Source: Eubacteriales Family XIII. Incertae Sedis bacterium (GTDB taxonomy: Bacteria; Bacillota; Clostridia; Peptostreptococcales; Anaerovoracaceae). Taken from it: a DNA stretch of 6,854 bases. A model generated the notes under the pieces. That model had not been told where the DNA came from. It worked only from the letters and a program-made list of their open reading frames with translations, and did not search any database. Position numbers and translations under genes: made by a program. Below are positions 1 through 5,097 of this stretch, piece by piece; within the stretch, counting starts at the first letter, position 1, and each line of letters opens with the position of its first letter. Location of the stretch: contig JAISZM010000039.1 in NCBI GenBank assembly GCA_031269205.1, positions 1 to 6,854 of the forward strand. Direction: 5' to 3'.

Positions 1-79
1 AGCGTTCGCGTCTCATTCGAGATCAATGATAGACAAGGCGTTATTTGAACACGGGGCAATGGCATCACCGGGTTAGGTG

Positions 80-96
80 AGGAAAATATTTTTCCT
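80..96. repeat. Perfect 7-bp inverted repeat, A+T rich
   Basis: AGGAAAA (80-86) and TTTTCCT (90-96) are exact reverse complements around the loop TAT. A second inverted repeat, TCACC/GGTGA (65-69 and 76-80), abuts it on the left. The stem is A+T rich with no following T tract, so I do not call it a terminator. It could be a weak transcript end for a gene left of the window or a protein-binding palindrome. Confidence 0.5.
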
Positions 97-253
97 GCAA
101 AAAGTTCATTGTAGTGTTAGGAAACCGGTTTATATTACGAGGATATTACGGACGGAAAGGCGACGGACTGTCTTGTTATGTCAACCAATGTTCGCGCCGA
201 TGTAAACAAGTCTTAACATCCCGCAAATGGCTTATTTATCGACTCGCACGTCC

Positions 254-384
254 TTTTCCACATGCCCCTGAAGATTGTATACAATTTTATCCCAAGGCGC
301 CTGTGGATAACCGCGCGCGGCATATTCGTTGAAAACATCGGCTTCTCAGGGAATTTGTCAAATGTTTACGCCAATTAATCCACA
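254..384. other. Cluster of DnaA-box-like nonamers (possible origin-type or DnaA-regulated site)
   Basis: TTTTCCACA (254-262) fits the consensus TTWTNCACA. TGTGGATAA (302-310) is the exact reverse complement of the strong box TTATCCACA. TAATCCACA (376-384) matches it at 8 of 9 positions, and TTATCCCAA (287-295) at 7 of 9. Thus three good boxes fall within about 130 bp of noncoding DNA, which is more than I would expect by chance. A replication origin usually lies beside dnaA, dnaN or rpmH; none is in this window, and the flanking gene is an rRNA pseudouridine synthase. A DnaA-titrating or regulatory cluster, or an origin next to a gene outside the window, are both possible. Confidence 0.4.
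274..285. repeat. 12-bp perfect palindrome ATTGTATACAAT
   Basis: ATTGTATACAAT is its own reverse complement and lies between two DnaA-box-like nonamers. The core TTGTATACAA resembles operators of some GntR-family regulators (established for the family in general). A TACAAT hexamer at 280-285 with TCCACA 17 bp upstream could also be read as a weak plus-strand promoter, but no gene follows. Function is unknown. Confidence 0.35.
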
Positions 385-404
385 AGGCGTTCGCTTTTAT
401 TGTG

Positions 405-430
405 TACGGTAATAAATAGGAGTTTACTCC
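405..430 (-). terminator. Possible weak terminator of the pseudouridine synthase gene
   Basis: On the minus strand GGAG-TAAA-CTCC (430 to 419) forms a 4-bp hairpin that overlaps the stop codon and is followed by the T-rich stretch TATTTATTA. The stem is short, so this is at best a weak intrinsic terminator. Confidence 0.25.
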
Positions 431-1137
431 CCATTATTGTCAATGAGGCTATCAATTTCCGCTTTGCTGAGCTTCCTCCAATGTCCCGGTTTCAATCCGC
501 CGATGCGAATGTCGCCTATCGCCGTACGTTGCAGATCGAGCGTCTTATTGCCGACGGCCGCGAACATCTTCCTCACCTGCCTGTTCCGTCCTTCGTGTAT
601 GCGAATATCCACGACCGCGCCAGAGGCGGACTGGCGCGAGAGCGTAACTTCGGCCGGCGCTGTCACTCTCCCTTCCACCTCAACGCCACGTCTGAGCTTC
701 GCGAGTCTCTCGTTTGAGACGACCCCTTCGACCCTCGCCCGGTACGTCTTGTGAACCTCGCGCTTCGGATGCGCCACGGCCTGCGCAAAGTCGCCGTCGT
801 TCGTCATGATGAGGAGGCCTGTCGTATCCGCGTCGAGTCTGCCGACGGGGAACAGGCGCGCGTCTATGCCAGACACGAGGTCCATGACCGTCGGCCTGCC
901 GCGCTCGTCGCTCGCCGTAGTGATATATCCCTTCGGCTTGTTCAGCAGAATGTAGACGAAATTCTTCGCTGGCCTGACGGCGCGGCCGTTTACCTCGACC
1001 GTATCGCCTTCCGCGATGTCTACGCCCGGAGTCGTCACCACAGCCCCGTTGATCTTTACGTTGCCGTTTATCGTCAATTCGTCAGCCTTGCGCCTGCCGC
1101 ACACGCCCGCCGCAGCGATGTACTTGTTCAGTCTCAT
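424..1137 (-). CDS. rRNA pseudouridine synthase, RsuA/RluB/RluE/RluF family
   Basis: This 237-residue protein converts a uridine of 16S or 23S rRNA to pseudouridine in the cytoplasm. Residues 1-50 form an S4 RNA-binding domain (MRLNKYIAAAGVCGRRKADE at its start). The catalytic domain follows, with LNKPKGYI at 65-72, the catalytic motif GRLDADTTGLL at 99-109 with the expected nucleophile Asp102, and HEGRNRQVRKMF at 181-192. Length is normal for the family. I chose the ATG at 1135-1137 because the S4 domain begins there and GGTGAGGAG lies directly upstream; the frame can be extended to a TTG at 1192-1194, but that adds 19 residues without family resemblance. It is divergent from the B12-regulated genes. 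Which rRNA position it modifies (RluB-like 23S or RsuA-like 16S) cannot be told from sequence alone. Confidence 0.95.
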   Translation of the reverse strand: MRLNKYIAAAGVCGRRKADELTINGNVKINGAVVTTPGVDIAEGDTVEVNGRAVRPAKNFVYILLNKPKGYITTASDERGRPTVMDLVSGIDARLFPVGRLDADTTGLLIMTNDGDFAQAVAHPKREVHKTYRARVEGVVSNERLAKLRRGVEVEGRVTAPAEVTLSRQSASGAVVDIRIHEGRNRQVRKMFAAVGNKTLDLQRTAIGDIRIGGLKPGHWRKLSKAEIDSLIDNNGE

Positions 1138-1140
1138 ACA

Positions 1141-1149
1141 CTCCTCACC
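1141..1149 (-). promoter_or_regulatory. Ribosome binding site deciding the pseudouridine synthase start
   Basis: Read on the minus strand this is GGTGAGGAG, ending 3 nt before the ATG at 1137 (6 nt if the GGTGAG part pairs). It supports the internal ATG over the upstream TTG at 1194. Confidence 0.7.
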
Positions 1150-1187
1150 ATCACCAGCGCGGCGAGCGTCGCTCCACGCCGCGCTAT

Positions 1188-1215
1188 TATTCAACCTCGT
1201 CTATACTATTCAACC
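1188..1215. repeat. Two direct copies of TATTCAACC, 19 bp apart
   Basis: Exact copies lie at 1188-1196 and 1207-1215, just upstream of the rightward promoter and upstream of the divergent pseudouridine synthase gene. The 19-bp period is close to two helical turns, which would suit a DNA-binding dimer, but no factor is known to me for this sequence. Confidence 0.35.
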
Positions 1216-1229
1216 ACACTATTTGTTTG

Positions 1230-1258
1230 TTTACAATCAACGCGAAAAAAGGTATACT
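1230..1258 (+). promoter_or_regulatory. Sigma70/SigA-type promoter for the B12 riboswitch operon
   Basis: TTTACA (1230-1235) and TATACT (1253-1258) match the -35 and -10 consensus at 5 of 6 positions each, with an ideal 17-bp spacer. Transcription would start near 1265 and run through the cobalamin riboswitch and terminator into the beta-propeller gene. It leaves a leader of about 150 nt before the aptamer. A closer promoter is not excluded, but I saw none as good. Confidence 0.65.
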
Positions 1259-1416
1259 CTTTTTATTGTGCCGCGCAATATTTAATTGGCGGAGCAATAA
1301 TCGAGTGTTGCCTGTTTGGCATGGAACATGAACACAAAAAGAACCGTTATGTTGCGTACCTTATGCGTTCAGGGCGATACACGAAAAAATGAATATAGCT
1401 TTTTGGTCGCTGTTGC

Positions 1417-1613
1417 GGTAACGAGGAACCCGATAACCGGGGCTACTTTTTCGGCCATGCCTGAGCGTGCGGTACAAAGGACGCGCAGGCGAGCGGAAAA
1501 GGTAACTGTGAGCGTGGACGAGACGCGAAAACCACTATCTTGTGGCTTGGCATTGCGCCGGGTCGCGGATGGGAAGGCGCGTGGAGGATGAAACGCCAGC
1601 CAGGAGACTTACC
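1417..1613 (+). ncRNA. Cobalamin (adenosylcobalamin-type) riboswitch aptamer
   Basis: The 3' end carries the B12-box sequence AGCCAGGAGACTTACC (1598-1613), very close to the consensus AGCCAGGAGACCTGCC. Upstream are the other expected segments in the right order: GGTACAAA (1471-1478, for consensus GGTGCAAA), GGTAACTGTGA (1501-1511, for GCCACTGTGA) and GGGAAGG (1571-1577). Pairing supports the fold: P1 is GGTAA (1417-1421) with TTACC (1609-1613), GGCG (1576-1579) pairs with CGCC (1594-1597), and CCAC (1532-1535) with GTGG (1542-1545). About 197 nt is a normal size. Members of this class turn genes off when B12 is abundant. With the terminator 18 nt downstream, control is most likely by transcription termination. 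Exact helix boundaries and the ligand preference are not resolved. Confidence 0.93.
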
Positions 1614-1631
1614 AAAGGGACGTCGATGAGG

Positions 1632-1659
1632 CGGCCTCTCTGTTTGAGGCCGTTTTATT
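1632..1659 (+). terminator. Intrinsic terminator, expression platform of the B12 riboswitch
   Basis: CGGCCTC (1632-1638) and GAGGCCG (1646-1652) form a perfect 7-bp G+C-rich stem around the loop TCTGTTT, followed by TTTTATT (1653-1659). It lies 18 nt after the aptamer and 167 nt before the start codon, as expected for a transcriptional OFF switch. I could not identify a clear antiterminator by eye. Confidence 0.85.
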
Positions 1660-1826
1660 GTATCGCTCTCCATGCGCGGGGAAGTCGATGTGACGATAAC
1701 GCTCACGCGATATTCTTTCGTACGTGTCCCGCGCGTGGGAACCGTGAGGTACAAACAAAAAGCGCATCGGGCGCATCGGTCACGGCGCTTTACGCCGATT
1801 GCCGAAAGAAAGGAGTGGTTGTTATC
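1660..1826 (+). promoter_or_regulatory. Long 5' UTR after the terminator, with tandem 9-mers and a hairpin
   Basis: Between the terminator and the beta-propeller gene are 167 untranslated nucleotides. Two tandem copies of GCGCATCGG lie at 1762-1779. CGGCG-CTTTA-CGCCG (1783-1797) forms a hairpin. AAAGCGC (1759-1765) can instead pair with GCGCTTT (1785-1791), so two alternative structures are possible just before the ribosome binding site AAAGGAG (1809-1815). The site lies 11 nt before ATG 1827 and fixes that start. The reading frame is open far upstream through the riboswitch to a GTG at 1542, but that extension overlaps the aptamer and is not translated sequence in my view. Confidence 0.5.
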
Positions 1827-3464
1827 ATGTTATTTACGAATCCGTTTAGAGGAATGCGCGCGCGAGGAAAAATCCTTGCGTTACTTATCATCGCTGCTCT
1901 TGCACTCGCGTGCCTCGCGCCGGTCGGGTTGGGGACGCGCAGCGATACGGTGTACGCCGCTTCGTCGTCGAACCTGCCGTCCGAATGGCCTTCGTTCCGC
2001 GGCGATCCGGCCAACAAGGGCATCACAGACGCTCCGACGGTGAAGGCCATCCAGGACGTCAAGAAAAAATGGGAATACAAATTTCGTGAAGATTCCGGGG
2101 GATTGGTATCCTCCGATCCGTTGCTCGTCGACGACAAGATCTATATGGCCGTATCAAACGGGGAATATTTCATGATGACTACGAACAAACTCCGCTTGGT
2201 CGCCTTGAACAAGAAGGGCAAACTCGTCAAAAGTGTAGATATCAAGGGCGCCGACGGCTCTGATGTCGGACTTCCTCTGTCCGCGAACATGGGTTACGGC
2301 GCGGGCAAAATATACGTGCCTCTGACGGACGGTACGATATGCGCGTACGACGCTAAAACCCTGACTCTGAAGTGGCGTTCCGCACGGATATCGGAAGACG
2401 GCGCCAATGTCATAAGCTCTATCATCTACAAGGACGGCTACCTCTATTCGGGCGTGTCTACCGGTTCGGCGGATAAGGGTCTCTTCTTTGCTTTGAAGGC
2501 GTCAAACGGCGCACTCGCGTGGAAGTATGGCACAAAGGGCTACTACTGCGCGGGAGCCGCTTTTACGGACAAGGCGGTGTTCTTCGCGGGCGACGACGGC
2601 ATCCTTGTCTCCCACGCCCTTAAATCATCCACGATCTTTGACACGTACAACTTGGACGGGGCCGTGCGCAGCGAGACGGTGATCAACAAATCCGTGGTGT
2701 ATGCGACGACCAAGACGGGGAAGCTGTACCGGGTTCCGATAGCGAAAAACGGTAAAACCTTCACGGACAAAGACGTCAAAACAACCGCTCTCTTCGGAGA
2801 GGACTGCTCGACCGAGCCTGTCGTCTACAACAACAAGATATATACGATCTCCGCGAAAACGGCCTTCGACAAGAGCTCCCTTGAGGTGTGGGACGCAAAG
2901 ACCCTGAAAAAGAAATCCTCCGTCGAACTTGGCGCGTATGTCAACGACGAACCCCTGCTGACGACCGCATACGCCAACAAGGACAACGGCTACAAAGTCT
3001 ATTTGTACGTGCTCCAAAACGACGCGGAAGACAATCTGCTCCTCATCACAGACAGCGCCAAGATGAAGACGCCGACGGTGAAAAAATTGTACGGCCCGGG
3101 CGGTGATTACGCGCAGGGCAGCCCGATCGCCGCGAGCGACGGAACGATTTATTTCTATCACTCGTACACCACGAGTTCCGCGGACTTCAGCGTTTACTAC
3201 TACGAATCCCGCCTGGTGGCGCTTGAGAACGGGGCAAAGAAATATACGGTCAAACTCGACGCGAACAAGGGCAAGGTAAAGCCCGCGAGTCTGAAGGTCT
3301 ACCGCGAAGCGAAATACGGCAAACTGCCGACACCGACGCGCAAAGGCTACAAGTTCAAAGGCTGGTACACGAAGAAGTCGGGAGGCTCCAAGATAACCGC
3401 CGCGAGCACGGTCAAGATCAAAAAGACCACGAAGTTCTACGCGCATTGGACCAAGAAGAAATAA
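1827..3464 (+). CDS. Secreted PQQ-like beta-propeller protein with C-terminal InlB B-repeat
   Basis: The product is 545 residues. Residues 11-44 look like a Sec signal peptide (basic RARGK, hydrophobic stretch 16-30, probable cleavage after VYA at 42-44); Cys29 is not in a good lipobox. Residues about 53-470 read as a PQQ/quinoprotein-type beta-propeller, opening with WPSFRGDPANKG (54-65) and followed by roughly seven or eight blade-like units such as DDKIYMAVSNGEY, GAGKIYVPLTDGTICAYD, KDGYLYSGV and SDGTIYFYHSY. Residues about 472-542 match one Listeria-Bacteroides (InlB B) repeat, with PTPTRKGYKFKGWYT and a final FYAHW. No LPXTG motif is present. It is the first gene behind the B12 riboswitch and lies 65 bp before the DUF4430 lipoprotein gene. 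I infer a cell-surface or secreted role in corrinoid binding; the sequence proves the fold type and the regulation, not the ligand. A generic surface adhesion role is the main alternative. Confidence 0.88.
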   Translation: MLFTNPFRGMRARGKILALLIIAALALACLAPVGLGTRSDTVYAASSSNLPSEWPSFRGDPANKGITDAPTVKAIQDVKKKWEYKFREDSGGLVSSDPLLVDDKIYMAVSNGEYFMMTTNKLRLVALNKKGKLVKSVDIKGADGSDVGLPLSANMGYGAGKIYVPLTDGTICAYDAKTLTLKWRSARISEDGANVISSIIYKDGYLYSGVSTGSADKGLFFALKASNGALAWKYGTKGYYCAGAAFTDKAVFFAGDDGILVSHALKSSTIFDTYNLDGAVRSETVINKSVVYATTKTGKLYRVPIAKNGKTFTDKDVKTTALFGEDCSTEPVVYNNKIYTISAKTAFDKSSLEVWDAKTLKKKSSVELGAYVNDEPLLTTAYANKDNGYKVYLYVLQNDAEDNLLLITDSAKMKTPTVKKLYGPGGDYAQGSPIAASDGTIYFYHSYTTSSADFSVYYYESRLVALENGAKKYTVKLDANKGKVKPASLKVYREAKYGKLPTPTRKGYKFKGWYTKKSGGSKITAASTVKIKKTTKFYAHWTKKK

Positions 3465-3500
3465 GGTGATGTGAAAGAACTCCTCTGTTTCTATTTATAT

Positions 3501-3515
3501 CGCGACGCGGTCGCG
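3501..3515 (+). repeat. Tight G+C hairpin abutting the lipoprotein ribosome binding site
   Basis: CGCGAC (3501-3506) and GTCGCG (3510-3515) pair perfectly around GCG, and the ribosome binding site AGAGGGAGG starts at 3516. There is no T tract, so it is not an intrinsic terminator. It could stabilise or process the mRNA, or set the relative yield of the two proteins. Confidence 0.5.
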
Positions 3516-3529
3516 AGAGGGAGGTTGTC

Positions 3530-4345
3530 ATGACAAAACGATTTCATCGGAAGGGCGCCTTCGCGGCGACGCTGATAGCGGCGTTGCTCGTCACGCTCGC
3601 GTTTGCCGCGTGCTCAAACATCGGCGGCGCCGACACGCCCGCAGCTTCCGATGAATCGGTGGCGACAACCGAGGCGGGCGCGTCCGCGCCCGCTTCGGTG
3701 AGCGCAATCACGCCCGCGGCGGTGGACGAAATCACGCCTGCGGCGGCGGATGCTCCTGTGACGCCCTCTGCCTCTGCCGTGGATGCGGAACAACCGACCT
3801 CCGCGCCTGCGGTCGCGCAGGGCGAAGACAAAGATAAAAGCGACGGCGAGTCCGCAAATTCCGGCAAGAAGAAGAACGAGGACAAAGCCGGAGATTCCGG
3901 CAAGAACAGCACCAAACCCGATAAGAAAAAACGCGATACATCCAAAGACAGCGATAAGCCCGCGAAGAATGAAAAATCGAAACCGCAGGACGACGAAACG
4001 ATCACCGTCTCTATCGCCGTGGACTGCCTGACGCTTTTTGACGGCGATCCCGCACTCGCGGAGCAGGTATCGAGCGATGGTGTTATGCTCTCCCAAAAAG
4101 ACGTCACGGTCAAGGTCGGGGCAAGCGTCTATGATGTTCTCAAGGCGAGCGGCGTCGCGTTCGTGGGGAAGGCCTATATTTCCTCCATAAGAGGTCTGTC
4201 CGAAGGCGACGGAGGAAGCAAAAGCGGCTGGTTGTACAACGTGAACGGCGTCTACCCGTCCATCGGTGTGACGAAACACACGGTGGAAAGCGGCGACAGC
4301 GTTCAGTTCCGATACACCTTGGACGGCGGCAAGGATGTGAGGTAG
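3530..4345 (+). CDS. Lipoprotein with C-terminal DUF4430 (transcobalamin-like) domain
   Basis: The product is 271 residues. Residues 1-28 form a lipoprotein signal peptide (basic KRFHRK, hydrophobic 11-27, lipobox-like FAAC with lipidated Cys28). Residues 29-155 are a low-complexity linker: first Ala/Ser/Thr/Pro rich with the repeat ITPAAVDE/ITPAAADA (60-75), then Lys/Asp/Ser rich, fit to cross the cell wall. Residues about 157-271 match the DUF4430 / transcobalamin-like C-terminal family: VTVKVGASVYDVLKASGV, then SGWLYNVNGVYPSIGV and GDSVQFRYTLDGGKDV at the end. This family is related to the C-terminal beta domain of animal intrinsic factor and transcobalamin. The start has a strong AGAGGGAGG site 5 nt upstream. 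The gene follows the B12-riboswitch-controlled beta-propeller gene on the same strand with no terminator between, so I infer it is in the same operon and helps capture B12 at the surface. DUF4430 domains also occur in proteins unrelated to B12, so the ligand is not proven. Confidence 0.88.
   Translation: MTKRFHRKGAFAATLIAALLVTLAFAACSNIGGADTPAASDESVATTEAGASAPASVSAITPAAVDEITPAAADAPVTPSASAVDAEQPTSAPAVAQGEDKDKSDGESANSGKKKNEDKAGDSGKNSTKPDKKKRDTSKDSDKPAKNEKSKPQDDETITVSIAVDCLTLFDGDPALAEQVSSDGVMLSQKDVTVKVGASVYDVLKASGVAFVGKAYISSIRGLSEGDGGSKSGWLYNVNGVYPSIGVTKHTVESGDSVQFRYTLDGGKDVR
3706..3752 (+). repeat. Two 24-nt tandem repeats in the lipoprotein linker
   Basis: The units starting at 3706 and 3730 share nearly identical sequence (AATCACGCC[C/T]GCGGCGG) and encode ITPAAVDE and ITPAAADA. 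This is a recent in-frame duplication in a length-tolerant spacer. Confidence 0.6.
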
Positions 4346-4371
4346 GAGGATTCGGCTTATCGCCTGCTGCC

Positions 4372-4758
4372 CTACTCTATCAGCGCGACGACCTCGATCT
4401 CCACGAGGACGTCTTTCGGCAGAGTCACGACCGCGACGGCGGATCTTGACGGCAACGCTTCGCCCGTGAAGTAACGCTCATAGACCTCGTTCATCTCCGC
4501 GAAGTCGGCCATGTTTTTCAGAAATACCGTGGCCTTGATCACTCCGTCCATCGCGCCGCCCCCGGCCTCGACGACGTTTTTCAGATTCTCCAGCACGCGC
4601 TCCGTCTGCTCTTTTATCCCGCCGGCCACGACCTCGCCCGTATCCGGGTCGAGCGCTATCTGCCCCGACGTGTACAAAAAATTACCTACCCTGTTCGCCT
4701 GCGCGTACGGCCCTATCGCCGCCGGCGCCTTGTCCGTATGGATTGTCCGTCTCTCCAT
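4372..4758 (-). CDS. ridA: RidA family 2-iminobutanoate/2-iminopropanoate deaminase
   Basis: This 128-residue protein has the full length of the RidA (YjgF/YER057c/UK114) family. RidA hydrolyses reactive enamines and imines, such as 2-aminoacrylate, released by PLP-dependent dehydratases, and so protects other PLP enzymes in the cytosol. Residues expected for the active site are present: Tyr18 in IGPYAQA, Ser31 in TSGQI, Arg105 in PSRSAV, and Glu120 in LPKDVLVEIEVVAL. A perfect AGGAGG site lies 6 nt before the ATG. It follows the copper chaperone gene by 39 bp on the same strand without a visible terminator, so the two are probably cotranscribed, and it converges on the lipoprotein gene with only 26 bp between stop codons. 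The link with copper genes is unexplained and may be chance. Confidence 0.95.
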   Translation of the reverse strand: MERRTIHTDKAPAAIGPYAQANRVGNFLYTSGQIALDPDTGEVVAGGIKEQTERVLENLKNVVEAGGGAMDGVIKATVFLKNMADFAEMNEVYERYFTGEALPSRSAVAVVTLPKDVLVEIEVVALIE

Positions 4759-4797
4759 TTTATGCCTCCTGTCTTCTCCAAGCGGTAACGTGCGGCG

Positions 4798-5004
4798 CTA
4801 CGCCACGTCGTAGCCCTGATCCTCTATTGCCTCCTTGATGGCGTCGAGGGAGATCTCGGACGGATCGTAGGTGAGCGAGGCCGCGCCTGCGTCCAGATCC
4901 ACCGATACGTCTGAAACCGACGGCAACGCCGTCGTCGCGTCTGTCACGGCTTTGACGCAGTGCTCGCATGACATTCCTTCGATGTTGATGGTCACTTGCT
5001 CCAT
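4798..5004 (-). CDS. copZ: CopZ-like heavy-metal-associated (HMA) copper chaperone
   Basis: This 68-residue protein is a single HMA domain, the usual size of CopZ. The metal site is MSCEHC at residues 11-16, with Cys13 and Cys16 as Cu(I) ligands, and GYDV at the C-terminal end matches the conserved loop of CopZ proteins. It should carry Cu(I) in the cytosol and pass it to a partner with an HMA domain. The start has a strong AAGGAGGAG site (5009-5017). It lies 93 bp downstream of the HMA/SafE/cupredoxin membrane protein gene, the obvious partner, and a candidate promoter occupies that gap. No CopA ATPase or copper regulator is in the window. Mercury or zinc binding is possible, but the context favours copper. 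Confidence 0.9.
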   Translation of the reverse strand: MEQVTINIEGMSCEHCVKAVTDATTALPSVSDVSVDLDAGAASLTYDPSEISLDAIKEAIEDQGYDVA

Positions 5005-5049
5005 TTTGCTCCTCCTTATGTTTCCCTTTTATATTTTCCTTCGCTTTAT

Positions 5050-5080
5050 ATTATATCCAATAATTTCACCGCCGTGTCAG
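5050..5080 (-). promoter_or_regulatory. Candidate promoter for copZ-ridA
   Basis: On the minus strand CTGACA (5080-5075) is 5 of 6 to the -35 consensus and TATAAT (5055-5050) is a perfect -10. The spacer is 19 bp, longer than ideal. It would place the start about 40 nt before the copZ ATG, within the 93-bp gap, which otherwise is A+T rich and has no terminator. Confidence 0.5.
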
Positions 5081-5097
5081 TTCCGCCGCAACGCTTG

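Larger units (their letters stand above)
1..423. other. Gene-free region with DnaA-box-like nonamers and palindromes
   Basis: I see no convincing gene here. The only sizeable open frame (114-332, plus, 72 codons) has no ribosome binding site and a composition unlike a protein. The region is more A+T rich than its surroundings. It holds two adjacent small inverted repeats (65-80 and 80-96), a perfect 12-bp palindrome (274-285) and three DnaA-box-like nonamers between 254 and 384. It lies downstream of the minus-strand pseudouridine synthase, so it may contain that gene's terminator at its right end. The left neighbour is outside the window. Confidence 0.6.

Noticed and set aside
114..332. Plus-strand open frame of 72 codons in the left intergenic region
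   Set aside because: No ribosome binding site, no recognisable domain, Arg/Cys-rich composition of chance translation, and it overlaps DnaA-box-like sites.
424..754. Plus-strand open frames opposite the pseudouridine synthase
   Set aside because: Shadows of the clearly recognised minus-strand gene.
1138..1194. Extended start of the pseudouridine synthase at a TTG
   Set aside because: The S4 domain starts at the internal ATG, which has GGTGAGGAG directly upstream.
1542..1826. Upstream in-frame extension of the beta-propeller gene from a GTG
   Set aside because: It overlaps the riboswitch aptamer and terminator, lacks a ribosome binding site, and the signal peptide with its own AAAGGAG site begins at 1827.
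2625..3446. 273-codon minus-strand open frame opposite the beta-propeller gene
   Set aside because: It is an antisense shadow produced by G+C-biased codons; Arg/Val-rich with no domain and no ribosome binding site.
3544..4279. Two long minus-strand open frames opposite the lipoprotein gene
   Set aside because: They mirror the low-complexity linker and have no family resemblance or start signals.
4342..4375. Possible bidirectional terminator between the convergent lipoprotein and ridA genes (GTAGG with CCTAC)
   Set aside because: Only a 5-bp closing stem with a 24-nt interior that pairs poorly, and no T tract on either strand.
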